Of a stretch of 58,609 nt of DNA, positions 46,357-55,294 are shown one piece after another. Numbering within the stretch: the stretch's first letter is position 1; the number at the start of each line of letters is the position of its first letter. The stretch is from Alphaproteobacteria bacterium. Lineage in GTDB: Bacteria; Pseudomonadota; Alphaproteobacteria; UBA11136. The stretch covers positions 1 to 58,609 of the forward strand of contig JASLYJ010000007.1 of the NCBI GenBank assembly GCA_030739855.1, written 5' to 3'. The notes under the pieces were generated by a model. It was not told where the DNA came from. It made no database searches and saw nothing but the letters and a program-made list of their open reading frames with translations. The translations under genes and the position numbers were made by a program.

Positions 46357-49068
46357 CTAGCTTCCTACCGTACCGTCTAGAAGGGATCGCAGCACATAGG
46401 GAAGAATCCCTCCGTGGCAGTAATATTCCACCTCCCCCAAGGTGTCGATGCGGCACAGCAAGGAAACCGTTTCTGTGCCTCCACCGACCTTAGTAATAGT
46501 GGCAGTAACATCCATATGAGGCCGGATACACTCCGCAATACCAGAAATGGTTATAACCTCGGACCCGTCTAATCCGAGGGTTTTACGTCCCATGTCCTCC
46601 CTAAACTGCAGTGGCAGGATGCCCATGCCAACCAGGTTGGAACGATGTATACGCTCGAAGCTTTCGGCAATGACGGCACGCACCCCCAACAGCATTGGCC
46701 CCTTAGCTGCCCAATCCCGCGACGATCCGGTGCCGTAGTCCTTTCCCGCCACCACGATCAATGGCACCTTTTCCTCCCTGTAGCGCGCGGCGGCATCAAA
46801 AATGGTCATTTGCTCACCTGAGGGCATATGCAGAGTGACGCCACCCGTGGTCCCGGGAACCATTTCGTTGGCCAGCCGTATATTTGCGAATGTACCACGC
46901 ATCATGATCTCGTGATTACCGCGCCGCGCCCCGAAGGAGTTAAATCCCCGGACTGCCACACCGCACCATGTAAGATATGCGCCTGCCGGACCTTCCTCAG
47001 GAATGCTCCCTGCAGGGGAGATATGGTCGGTGGTCACGGAATCACCAAGCAGAGCTAGCATTCGCGCATTTTCTATATTCTCTACATCGCTTACTTCCTT
47101 AGCCATGCCAGAGAAATATGGCGGGTTCCGCACATAAGTGCTGGCATCATCCCAGCAAAAAAATGGGCCTGGAGTCGTTTCCACAGCCTGCCATTCTGGC
47201 GTGCCTTCGAAAACATCGCTATAGCGGTGGTGGAACATGTCTGGCGAGAGCGCCGATTCTAGGGTCTCGCTGATTTCCGTATTAGTTGGCCAGATATCCT
47301 TGAGAAAGACCTCTTCGCCGTCACTGCCTTTCCCAAGCGGTTCATTCAAAAGATCATGGATCATGGTGCCGGCCAGGGCATAAGCCACCACTAAGGGTGG
47401 TGAGGCCAAATAATTTGCCTTCACATGAGGTGAAATGCGGCCTTCGAAGTTACGGTTACCCGATAGCACCGAACAAACGGCCAGATTGCCTTCGCCTATA
47501 GCCTGAGTGACGGGCTCGGCCAATGGACCGGAATTACCGATACAGGTGGTACAGCCAATACCGACAATATTGAACCCCAGCGCGTTGAGGTCATCCTGGA
47601 CTCCGGCGGCTTTTAGATAATCCTCTACCACGCGACTTCCAGGCGCCAGTGAGGCCTTGACCCAAGGCTTGGTTTTCAGCCCCCTAGCCACGGCGTTGCG
47701 GGCGAGAAGACCAGCGGCGAGCATAACGCCTGGGTTTGAGGTGTTGGTGCAGCTGGTGATGGCGGCGATGACCACGTCGCCGTCGCGCAAGCCGTGATCA
47801 CTACTGGCCAAGACAACTTCGCGCGGTGTCCGCGTGCCCTGAAGCTCGCTCAGGGTTGTCTTAAAGGAGGAGGAGGCGTCTGAGAGAGCGACCCGGTCCT
47901 GGGGCCGCTTCGGACCGGCGATGTTGGGCTCGATGCTTCTTATATCCAATTCCAGCGTAGTGCTAAAAGCTGGATCGGGAGACTTGGCATCGCGCCACAT
48001 ACCCTGAGCTCTGGCGTATGCCTCCACCAGTTTCACCTGGTTGGCGTCGCGGCCGGTAAAGGCAAGAAAGCGCACGGTTTCTATGTCAATGGGGAAGAAG
48101 CCACAGGTGGCACCGTATTCCGGAGCCATATTGGCTATGGTGGCGCGGTCTGGAAGGGACAGATGGTCGAGCCCGGGGCCAAAAAATTCCACGAATTTGC
48201 CTACCACCCCTTCAACGCGTAGCATTTCCACAACCCGCAGCACCAGATCAGTAGCTGTGGCGCCTTCTTTCAGTGCGCCATCAAGCCGGAAACCAATAAC
48301 ATCGGGGACCAACATGGTTATTGGCTGGCCCAGCATGGCCGCCTCGGCTTCGATGCCACCCACGCCCCAGCCAAGCACTCCCAGACTGTTGATCATGGTG
48401 GTGTGGCTGTCAGTGCCCACACAGGTGTCAGGATAGGCAATCTCTTCACCATCTTCCTGGGCAGTACATACGCATTGCGCAAGATATTCGAGATTTACCT
48501 GGTGGCAGATGCCAGTGCCCGGCGGAACCACCCGAAAATTGTTGAAGGCGTTCTGTCCCCATCGCAGGAATGAATAACGCTCACCGTTGCGGGAAAACTC
48601 TCCGGCTACATTGCGGGCGAAGGCGTCATTGGAGCCGGCAAAATCTACCGTCACTGAATGGTCGATCACCAAATCCACCGGAGAGAGTGGGTTGATCTTT
48701 TGTGGATCACCGCCCATGGCGGCTATGGCGTCGCGCATGGCAGCAAGGTCTACCATAGCCGGCACGCCGGTAAAGTCCTGCATCAGAACTCGAGCCGGGC
48801 GGTAGGTAATTTCACAGCCGTCCGACTTGCTATCACCACAAGCGGCGAGCCACTCTATATCCTCGCGTGTAACAGAACGGCCATCTTCATGGCGCAAAAT
48901 ATTCTCCAGCAAGATCTTGAGAGATTGTGGTAACCGGGTAACATCGCCCAGTCCATTTTCCGCTGCAGCGGCAAGACTAAAATAGCCAAAGGAGTGTCCA
49001 CCTGCCTCTAGGGTGCGTCGGCATGAAAAGGAATCTGGATGTGCGCCGGATATGTCTAAAGTGGACAC
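46357..49068 (-). CDS. acnA: Aconitate hydratase A (AcnA)
   Basis: Isomerises citrate and isocitrate in the TCA cycle with a labile 4Fe-4S cluster; the family can also act as an iron-sensing RNA binder. The 903-aa product carries the cluster cysteines in SCTNTSNPGVM (about 439) and GCTTCIGNSGPL (about 505 and 508). DHSVTVDFAG, ALLGDSVTTDHISPAG and GTGSSRDWAAKG are further aconitase signatures. The start is GTG at 49068, giving VSTLDISGAHPDSFSCRRTLEAGG. It has AAAGGAG at 49078-49084 nine bases upstream, far better than the TTG at 49098. Divergent from ccmA. Confidence 0.96.
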   Translation of the reverse strand: MSTLDISGAHPDSFSCRRTLEAGGHSFGYFSLAAAAENGLGDVTRLPQSLKILLENILRHEDGRSVTREDIEWLAACGDSKSDGCEITYRPARVLMQDFTGVPAMVDLAAMRDAIAAMGGDPQKINPLSPVDLVIDHSVTVDFAGSNDAFARNVAGEFSRNGERYSFLRWGQNAFNNFRVVPPGTGICHQVNLEYLAQCVCTAQEDGEEIAYPDTCVGTDSHTTMINSLGVLGWGVGGIEAEAAMLGQPITMLVPDVIGFRLDGALKEGATATDLVLRVVEMLRVEGVVGKFVEFFGPGLDHLSLPDRATIANMAPEYGATCGFFPIDIETVRFLAFTGRDANQVKLVEAYARAQGMWRDAKSPDPAFSTTLELDIRSIEPNIAGPKRPQDRVALSDASSSFKTTLSELQGTRTPREVVLASSDHGLRDGDVVIAAITSCTNTSNPGVMLAAGLLARNAVARGLKTKPWVKASLAPGSRVVEDYLKAAGVQDDLNALGFNIVGIGCTTCIGNSGPLAEPVTQAIGEGNLAVCSVLSGNRNFEGRISPHVKANYLASPPLVVAYALAGTMIHDLLNEPLGKGSDGEEVFLKDIWPTNTEISETLESALSPDMFHHRYSDVFEGTPEWQAVETTPGPFFCWDDASTYVRNPPYFSGMAKEVSDVENIENARMLALLGDSVTTDHISPAGSIPEEGPAGAYLTWCGVAVRGFNSFGARRGNHEIMMRGTFANIRLANEMVPGTTGGVTLHMPSGEQMTIFDAAARYREEKVPLIVVAGKDYGTGSSRDWAAKGPMLLGVRAVIAESFERIHRSNLVGMGILPLQFREDMGRKTLGLDGSEVITISGIAECIRPHMDVTATITKVGGGTETVSLLCRIDTLGEVEYYCHGGILPYVLRSLLDGTVGS

Positions 49069-49077
49069 TAGGGTCGT

Positions 49078-49084
49078 CTCCTTT
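49078..49084 (-). promoter_or_regulatory. Strong ribosome-binding site fixing the GTG start of acnA
   Basis: AAAGGAG on the minus strand, 9 bp before the GTG at 49068. It lies inside the longer open frame that begins at a TTG at 49098, so it decides between the two starts. Confidence 0.8.
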
Positions 49085-49229
49085 CGTAAGTTGCCCAAAC
49101 ATATTCACCTTTTATGCCCTGTCTAGTCCTTAGGCATTATTTGGGCTTTCGTTTTGGGGGTGGCAGAATTCCCTGTATGGTGCCCAAAGCACTTCATTCT
49201 GCGTTTACAACGGATAAAATACCGCCCCT

Positions 49230-50027
49230 ATGGACGACACTCATCCTCCTTCCGACACTTCTCAAGAGGTCGGCGTGGCCATCGGGGCCAAGAAGCCACA
49301 GAAAAAAGTCGGTGTCCTGTTTGCCGGACGCGGTCTCGTATGCGTGCGGGGAGGACGCACGGTGTTCGTGGGGCTCGATTTCGCGCTAGAGCCTGGGGAT
49401 GCGCTGGTGCTAATGGGTCCCAATGGCAGTGGTAAATCAAGTCTGTTGCGAATCATGGCAGGATTGCTAAAGCCGGCCGAGGGCGACCTTCTCTGGCACG
49501 GCTATGCGGTAGAGGACGACGCGAGAAGCCATTATGCCCGCCAGCATTACGTAGGCCATCTCGATGGTCTAAAAGTGGCAATGACGGTGAGCGAAAATCT
49601 GTCTTTTTGGACCGGCCTCCGTATGGGTGAAGTGCCGTCCGCGAGCTCTGTTCGCAACGCTCTGAGTGCCTTCGGCCTCGACTGCCTAGCGGATTTTCCG
49701 GCCCGCATACTCTCGGCGGGCCAGAAACGGCGGCTTTCCCTAGCCCGCGTGTTAGCCTCCCCTGCTGATCTGTGGCTTCTCGACGAGCCCACAGTAGCTC
49801 TCGATCGTGACTCCGTCGCCGCCTTGAAACAGGCCATTGCTCACCATCAACAGCACGGCGGCATGGTTGTGATAGCCACCCATTCTGAAATGGCTCTGGA
49901 CCGTGCCCGGCCGTTGCACCTTGACCGTTTCGTCCCCGCGTCGGAGTTGGCCGAACTTCAGGAAGATGCCGCCACGGTCCTTAGAAAGAACGGACACAAG
50001 GCGGGAAAGAAGGGGAGGCGGCTATGA
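49230..50027 (+). CDS. ccmA: Heme exporter ATP-binding protein CcmA
   Basis: ATPase of the CcmABCD complex, which releases heme-loaded CcmE during cytochrome c maturation. The 265-aa protein has Walker A GPNGSGKSS, the signature LSAGQKRRLSLAR and Walker B LWLLDEPTVALD, with the switch histidine in IATHSE. The N-terminus is about 28 residues longer than usual (the family normally starts near LFAGRGLVCVRGG). An internal GTG start is therefore possible, although the ATG at 49230 keeps the divergent spacing to acnA at about 160 bp. Head of the ccm operon; overlaps ccmB by 4 bp. Confidence 0.93.
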   Translation: MDDTHPPSDTSQEVGVAIGAKKPQKKVGVLFAGRGLVCVRGGRTVFVGLDFALEPGDALVLMGPNGSGKSSLLRIMAGLLKPAEGDLLWHGYAVEDDARSHYARQHYVGHLDGLKVAMTVSENLSFWTGLRMGEVPSASSVRNALSAFGLDCLADFPARILSAGQKRRLSLARVLASPADLWLLDEPTVALDRDSVAALKQAIAHHQQHGGMVVIATHSEMALDRARPLHLDRFVPASELAELQEDAATVLRKNGHKAGKKGRRL

Positions 50028-50689
50028 CAGGATTCTGGCTCATAGTGCACCGTGATGTGGTCATGGCTTGGCGTCAGGGCGGCGACGGTCTTATGGCCAT
50101 TATGTTCTTTCTTATCACCGTGACTTTGTTCCCCCTAGGGGTGGGGCCGGAAAGCGGGATCCTCGCCCGTATCGGTGCCGCCGTGGTCTGGGTGGCTGCA
50201 CTTCTGGCCACTCTATTGTCGCTGGAACGCATGTTCCAAACTGATTTCGAGGACGGAAGTTTTGACCTCATAGCCATTGCGCCACTGCCGCTGGAGGCCG
50301 TGGTTCTGGCTAAGTGCATGGCCAACTGGCTGCTTACTGGAGCGCCCCTGCTGTTGACCGCACCGATTTTGGCCATGATGCTGCACATGGACCGTGAGGG
50401 GCTAGCAATCTTCGTCGTGGCCATGGCGCTTGGCACACCGAGTCTTGTCTTCATTGGCGCAATAGGAGCTGCACTGACGGTAGGCGCGCGACGGGGTGGC
50501 GTGCTGTTGACGCTTTTGGTATTGCCTCTATACATTCCCGTCCTCATTTTTGGAGTCGGTGCCGTGGAAGCCGCGGTGACAGGGCAGTCAGCCCAACCCC
50601 ACCTACTTGTTCTTGGTGGCCTGCTGCTCGGCACCCTGCCACTAGGCCTGTGGGCAAGCACCACGGCTTTGAAACAGGCCTTGGAATAA
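50024..50689 (+). CDS. ccmB: Heme exporter membrane protein CcmB
   Basis: Membrane partner of CcmA in the heme-handling ABC complex. The 221-aa protein has about six membrane helices. It shows FFLITVTLFPLGVGPE, AAVVWVAALLATLLSLERMFQ and FEDGSFDLIAIAPLPLEAVVLAK (within this order), the last being a CcmB-typical cytoplasmic loop. The ATG overlaps the ccmA stop by 4 bp. Confidence 0.94.
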   Translation: MTGFWLIVHRDVVMAWRQGGDGLMAIMFFLITVTLFPLGVGPESGILARIGAAVVWVAALLATLLSLERMFQTDFEDGSFDLIAIAPLPLEAVVLAKCMANWLLTGAPLLLTAPILAMMLHMDREGLAIFVVAMALGTPSLVFIGAIGAALTVGARRGGVLLTLLVLPLYIPVLIFGVGAVEAAVTGQSAQPHLLVLGGLLLGTLPLGLWASTTALKQALE

Positions 50690-50708
50690 CCCTGGATTAC
50701 GTGGACCC

Positions 50709-51449
50709 ATGCATCGTTTTGCAAACCCCAATCGTTTTCTACGCATCGCCGCCCTGATTCTTCCCTGGAGCGCAGCAATCACCGTGACCCTGCTGGTCGT
50801 GGGCCTCTACCTAGCGTTGAAGGTTTCGCCTGCCGATTATCAGCAGGGAGAAAGCGTGCGCATAATGTATGTACACGTGCCCGCGGCCTGGATGGCCCTT
50901 TTCGTCTATAGCTGCTTAGCAGGAGCTAGTGCCATAGCACTGATTTGGAAACATCCCCTGGCCAATCTCGCGGCCAAGGCCAGTGCCCCCATCGGTGCCT
51001 GTTTCACCTTCATCGCTCTAACCACCGGCGCTATCTGGGGCAAACCCATATGGGATGCCTGGTGGGTTTGGGACGCCCGCCTTACTTCGGTGTTGATTCT
51101 ATTCTTCTTTTATATGGGGCACATGGCACTTACTTCCGCCTTCGAGGATGCCAGCCGCGGTGAGCGAGCAGCGGCGATCCTAGCCCTGGTGGGTTTCATC
51201 AACATCCCTGTTATCAAATGGTCGGTGGACTGGTGGAACACCCTACATCAGCCGGCCAGCATCGTCCGCTTGGACGGTCCCGCCATTCATGCTTCCATGC
51301 TAGCCCCACTTTTGATTATGGCGGCCTCCTTTGCCACCTACTACGTCTCCGTGCTGATTCTTCGGCTACGCAGCGAAATTCTCGCCCGCAAGATGGATGC
51401 CTTACGTCTGACCAGGGTGCGGGATAGCCAAGAAGCGCACAGCCTTTAA
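50709..51449 (+). CDS. ccmC: Heme-handling protein CcmC
   Basis: Loads heme onto CcmE in the periplasm. The 246-aa protein has six predicted membrane helices and the periplasmic tryptophan-rich WWxWD heme-handling motif in IWDAWWVWDARLTS (about 116-129). The flanking axial histidines are in VHVPAAWMA (His about 56) and NTLHQPASI (about 180). It follows ccmB by 19 bp and is followed by ccmD. Confidence 0.95.
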   Translation: MHRFANPNRFLRIAALILPWSAAITVTLLVVGLYLALKVSPADYQQGESVRIMYVHVPAAWMALFVYSCLAGASAIALIWKHPLANLAAKASAPIGACFTFIALTTGAIWGKPIWDAWWVWDARLTSVLILFFFYMGHMALTSAFEDASRGERAAAILALVGFINIPVIKWSVDWWNTLHQPASIVRLDGPAIHASMLAPLLIMAASFATYYVSVLILRLRSEILARKMDALRLTRVRDSQEAHSL

Positions 51450-51476
51450 CTGCGGTAGGTATAGAAGTATAAGATC

Positions 51477-51713
51477 GTGCAAGATTTCTTTGACATGGGT
51501 GCATACAGTTCCTTCATCTGGGCCGCCTACATCACTACGGCGGTGGTGATGGTGGGATTGTTCGTGGCTTCGTGGCGGCGACTGCGTGCCCGTGAGGCCG
51601 CGCTTGCCGACCTGCTTGAGACCTTCGATGTGTCAACCCCGGTGGGGCCAGTGGACGTTTCCGACAATCACAGCTGCAATGACTTCGACAACCTCGATAG
51701 TCCCACATCATGA
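51477..51713 (+). CDS. ccmD: Small membrane protein CcmD
   Basis: CcmD is a one-helix protein needed to release holo-CcmE from the CcmABCD complex. The 78-aa product (GTG start; an ATG at 51495 is possible) has MGAYSSFIWAAYITTAVVMVG, split here as the CcmD pattern GxYxxFIWxAY followed by a membrane helix (about 14-32), then RRLRAREAAL. The tail of about 30 residues is longer than in many homologs. The stop overlaps the ccmE start by 4 bp. Confidence 0.9.
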   Translation: MQDFFDMGAYSSFIWAAYITTAVVMVGLFVASWRRLRAREAALADLLETFDVSTPVGPVDVSDNHSCNDFDNLDSPTS

Positions 51714-52252
51714 ACGTCTCCGCGCAAGAGGACGCGCCGCCGCCGCCCGAGAGGGCCTCACCGAAAAAGCCCATGACCCGCAAGAGACGGCGCCTTTATC
51801 TGGTGCTGGCCGGAATGGTGTTGCTAGGTGCCGCCGCGGCGCTGGTCTTCTCCGCACTGCGTGACAACCTCGTTTTTTTCTATGGCCCTTCGGAGCTTCT
51901 TGATCGCAAGGTAGAGCCAGGCCACCGCCTGCGCATTGGCGGGCTGGTGGTGGAGAACAGTGTGGAACGCAATGTCGGGGATGGGTCGGTGGCATTCCGG
52001 GTGACGGACCTTTCCAATGAGGTGTTGGTGACATTCCGCGGTCTTCTTCCCGACCTCTTCCGCGAGGGGCAAGGCGTAGTGGCAGAGGGCATACTGGACC
52101 GGAACGGCGTCTTCCAGGCTTCTGAAGTTCTCGCCAAGCATGATGAAAACTACATGCCCCCGGAAGTGGCCGATGCCCTAAAAAAATCTGGCCAGTGGAA
52201 AAGCCAAGGGAGGGGCCGGGAAGAAAATGAGAGTAGAGAGGTCGGCCGGTGA
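51710..52252 (+). CDS. ccmE: Heme chaperone CcmE
   Basis: Periplasmic heme chaperone anchored by an N-terminal helix. The 180-aa protein has a proline-rich cytoplasmic start, a membrane anchor (about 30-50) and an OB-fold domain. The heme-binding histidine is His144 in LAKHDENYMPPEV, which forms the covalent heme bond with the downstream tyrosine nearby. Overlaps ccmD and ccmF by 4 bp each. Confidence 0.96.
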   Translation: MNVSAQEDAPPPPERASPKKPMTRKRRRLYLVLAGMVLLGAAAALVFSALRDNLVFFYGPSELLDRKVEPGHRLRIGGLVVENSVERNVGDGSVAFRVTDLSNEVLVTFRGLLPDLFREGQGVVAEGILDRNGVFQASEVLAKHDENYMPPEVADALKKSGQWKSQGRGREENESREVGR

Positions 52253-54258
52253 TTGCCGAACTCGGTCATTTTTCCCTAGTCTTGGCCTTCGTCTTGGCCT
52301 TGGTCCAGGGCATCTTGCCCCTCGCCGGAGCACACAGGCAGGCGGCGGAGCGCGACGATGGCGGCTGGATCTCCCTGGCAGGCCCGGCGGCGCTTGGGCA
52401 GTTCATGTTTATTGCGCTAGCCTTTGCCGCGTTAACGGCGCTTTTCGTCAGCACAGATTTTTCCGTGATGGTGGTGGCCGCCAACTCCAATTCTACGCTG
52501 CCCCTGATTTATAAAATCTCCGCCGTCTGGGGACATCATGAAGGCTCCATGGTGCTGTGGGTCCTAATCCTAGCCCTGTTCGGCCTTTGCGTGGTACTTT
52601 TCGGAAGCAATCTTCCAACCATCTTCCGGGCCCGGGTGCTGGGCATCCAAGGCCTTATCAGCTCCGGATTTCTGTTTTTTATGTTGCTCACTTCCAATCC
52701 CTTCGCCCGGCTTGTGCCGGCCCCTGCCGATGGCCGCGACCTCAACCCCCTACTCCAGGATCCGGGGCTGGCTTTTCATCCGCCTTTTCTTTATGTGGGC
52801 TATGTAGGCTTCTCCATGGCCTTTTCCTTTGCCATCGCAGCGCTCATGGAAGGCCGGGTGGACGCCGCCTGGGCACGTTGGGTGCGACCTTGGACGCTAG
52901 CCGCTTGGTGTTCCCTGACTCTGGGCATCGCCATGGGAAGTTGGTGGGCCTATTACGAATTGGGCTGGGGTGGGTTCTGGTTCTGGGACCCGGTAGAGAA
53001 TGCCTCCCTGATCCCATGGCTGGTAGGCACCGCATTGCTGCATTCGGCTATCGTGGTAGAGAAGCGCAACGCCCTGAAGAGCTGGACCGTGCTGCTTGCC
53101 ATTCTCGCCTTTTCCTTTAGCCTCATCGGAACCTTTTTAGTGCGTTCTGGCGTGCTCACCTCAGTTCATGCCTTCGCTACCGATCCCGCACGCGGGGTGT
53201 TCATCCTGATCCTATTGGTAGCCGTGATCGGTGGATCGCTGGCACTCTACGCCAGGCGGGCGCCAACGCTTACGGGCGGAGGGTTGTTTTCCCCGGTGTC
53301 CCGCGAGGGGACGCTGCTATTAAACAACTTGCTGTTGACAGCCGCCGCCGCCACGGTGCTGTTGGGAACCTTGTATCCCCTTTTTCTCGACGCAGTAGGT
53401 GGACCCAAGGTCTCCGTGGGGCCACCCTTCTTCAACGCGACCTTCTTGCCGCTGATGGCACCCATGGTGGTGGTCATGGCCGTGGGGCCGTTCCTATCGT
53501 GGAAGCGGAGCGATCTTTCGGGGGCATTTTCAAAGCTTTACGCAGCTCTTGGCCTAGCGGTGCTGACGACTCTAGCAGCTTGGTATTTTCACCGTGGCGG
53601 GCCGGTGTTAGCGCTGGTGGCGCTGTTGGCGGCAGCGTGGCTGCTGTTCGCCACTCTTGCAGAGTTCGCCGACCGCCTGCAGCTGTTCCGCGCCCCCTGG
53701 CAGGAGAGTCTGGAACGGGCGTGCAAATTGCCGCGGGCGGCCTATGGCATGACCCTGGCCCATGCCGGGCTGGCCCTGGTAATCGCTGGGGCCACAGGAG
53801 CCTCACTATGGCGCGAGGAGCATATCCAGTCCAGCTTTCCCGGTAACTCCGTACGGGTGGGGGCCTATGAAATAACCCTGGAGGGTGTGCATCAGTTGAA
53901 AGGCCCCAACTATGTGGCCAACCAGGCACAATTCACGGTACACCACGACGGCCGTCGAGTGGCGTTCCTGAAGCCGGAAAAGCGCGTTTATTCAGTGTCC
54001 GCCACACCCACCACAGAGGCAGCCATCCATACCACGTGGCTGGGAGACCTTTACGCAGTAATTGGGGGCCCCGCCAAAGATAGTGACGGCGGCGGATCGT
54101 GGATCACCCGGCTGTTCTTTACACCGCTGGCGGTATGGATGTGGATCGGCTCCCTAGTGATGGTGGCCGGCGGCTTGCTCTCTCTCAGCGATCGCCGCCT
54201 GCGGGTAGGTGCACCGCGCCACCGCAAAGGAATAAATGGTGGCAGAGTGGCGGCATGA
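52249..54258 (+). CDS. ccmF: Cytochrome c heme lyase subunit CcmF
   Basis: Large membrane protein that, with CcmH, attaches heme from CcmE to apocytochrome c. The 669-aa protein has many membrane helices. The WWxWD-type signature is GGFWFWDPVENASLIPW (about 242-258), and conserved histidines occur in WGHHEGSMVLW (about 93-103) and PPFLYVGYVG-type loops. The start is GTG overlapping the ccmE stop (GTGA). The size is close to E. coli CcmF (647 aa). Confidence 0.96.
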   Translation: MIAELGHFSLVLAFVLALVQGILPLAGAHRQAAERDDGGWISLAGPAALGQFMFIALAFAALTALFVSTDFSVMVVAANSNSTLPLIYKISAVWGHHEGSMVLWVLILALFGLCVVLFGSNLPTIFRARVLGIQGLISSGFLFFMLLTSNPFARLVPAPADGRDLNPLLQDPGLAFHPPFLYVGYVGFSMAFSFAIAALMEGRVDAAWARWVRPWTLAAWCSLTLGIAMGSWWAYYELGWGGFWFWDPVENASLIPWLVGTALLHSAIVVEKRNALKSWTVLLAILAFSFSLIGTFLVRSGVLTSVHAFATDPARGVFILILLVAVIGGSLALYARRAPTLTGGGLFSPVSREGTLLLNNLLLTAAAATVLLGTLYPLFLDAVGGPKVSVGPPFFNATFLPLMAPMVVVMAVGPFLSWKRSDLSGAFSKLYAALGLAVLTTLAAWYFHRGGPVLALVALLAAAWLLFATLAEFADRLQLFRAPWQESLERACKLPRAAYGMTLAHAGLALVIAGATGASLWREEHIQSSFPGNSVRVGAYEITLEGVHQLKGPNYVANQAQFTVHHDGRRVAFLKPEKRVYSVSATPTTEAAIHTTWLGDLYAVIGGPAKDSDGGGSWITRLFFTPLAVWMWIGSLVMVAGGLLSLSDRRLRVGAPRHRKGINGGRVAA

Positions 54259-54800
54259 ATCGGAAATTCCTCTTACCCGTAGTCATCTTTGCGGCTATCG
54301 CCGTTGCTTTCGCCGTGGGGTTAACACTTGATTCCAAGCGCCTACCCTCTGCACTCATCGATAAGCCAGCACCGAGGTTCGACCTACCACCCATCGCGGC
54401 AGTAAACAGCGGGGAACCCTACGGTAGCGGATTCTCTTCGCGCGACCTGATAGGCCGTGTGACACTGGTTAATGTGTTCGCCTCCTGGTGCGGGCCGTGC
54501 CGGGTGGAGCACCCGCAACTCATGTCCCTTTCCCGCGACCACGGCGTACCCATTTTCGGCATCAACCAGAAAGACAAGCCGGAAGACGCGCAGGCCTGGC
54601 TTGAACGTCACGGTGACCCTTACCTGGCCATCGGCGCCGACACCCTCGGCAGGATCAGCATCGACTGGGGCGTCTACGGCGTACCCGAGACCTTCGTGGT
54701 AGATACCGCAGGGCGTATCCGCTATCGCCATGTAGGCCCCATCATGCCGCGAGATATCACCCGGACCATTCTCCCCATGGTCGCAGAGCTCATGCCATGA
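54255..54800 (+). CDS. ccmG: Thiol:disulfide oxidoreductase CcmG (DsbE)
   Basis: Membrane-anchored periplasmic thioredoxin that keeps apocytochrome c and CcmH thiols reduced. The 181-aa protein has an N-terminal anchor (about 5-24), the active site WCGPC (Cys79, Cys82) preceded by VNVFAS, and the CcmG-specific GVYGVPETFVVD with the cis-proline. It overlaps ccmF by ATGA and ccmH by 4 bp. The frame extending upstream to 54099 lies inside ccmF and is not used. Confidence 0.95.
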   Translation: MNRKFLLPVVIFAAIAVAFAVGLTLDSKRLPSALIDKPAPRFDLPPIAAVNSGEPYGSGFSSRDLIGRVTLVNVFASWCGPCRVEHPQLMSLSRDHGVPIFGINQKDKPEDAQAWLERHGDPYLAIGADTLGRISIDWGVYGVPETFVVDTAGRIRYRHVGPIMPRDITRTILPMVAELMP

Positions 54801-55294
54801 GGGCACTGTTGCCAATCCTTCTCGCGCTCCTTGCCATTGCCCCCGGAGCGCAATGGGCCGGGGCTGTAGAGCCTTCCGAGGTGCTTTCTGATCCGGCGCT
54901 TGAAGCCCGAGCTCGGAAGATCAGTCAGGGCCTGCGCTGCCTCGTCTGTCAGAACCAGACCATTGACGATTCCGATGCGGGGTTAGCTAAGGACCTCCGC
55001 ATTCTGGTGCGCGAACGGCTTCTGGCAGGCGATGGCGATGAAGAGGTCATGGCCTTTGTCACCGACCGTTACGGTGATTTCGTTCTGCTCAAACCACCCA
55101 TGAAGACTGGAACCGTGTTGCTGTGGTTCGGACCGTTGCTGATCTTCCTCCTCGGCGCTGCCGGGTTGGTGCGTTTTTACGCCAACCACCACCGGGAAGA
55201 TGATACTGAAAGCAACGGAGGGGAGGAAAAACCCCTTACCGGGGACGAAAAAAACCGGTTGACGGCGCTTCTGAAGGAAGGCGACGACCCATGA
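54797..55294 (+). CDS. ccmH: Cytochrome c maturation protein CcmH (CcmL-type)
   Basis: Thioreductive component of the heme lyase complex. The 165-aa protein has a signal peptide (about 1-23), the CxxC motif in LRCLVCQNQTIDDSDA (Cys48, Cys51), VTDRYGDFVLLKPP and one C-terminal membrane helix (about 113-130). It corresponds to the N-terminal half of E. coli CcmH; the TPR half is the separate ccmI that follows with a 4-bp overlap. Confidence 0.95.
   Translation: MRALLPILLALLAIAPGAQWAGAVEPSEVLSDPALEARARKISQGLRCLVCQNQTIDDSDAGLAKDLRILVRERLLAGDGDEEVMAFVTDRYGDFVLLKPPMKTGTVLLWFGPLLIFLLGAAGLVRFYANHHREDDTESNGGEEKPLTGDEKNRLTALLKEGDDP

Noticed and set aside
53499-53846. 115-aa plus-strand frame within ccmF
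   Set aside because: Out-of-frame shadow; ccmF is continuous and of normal length.
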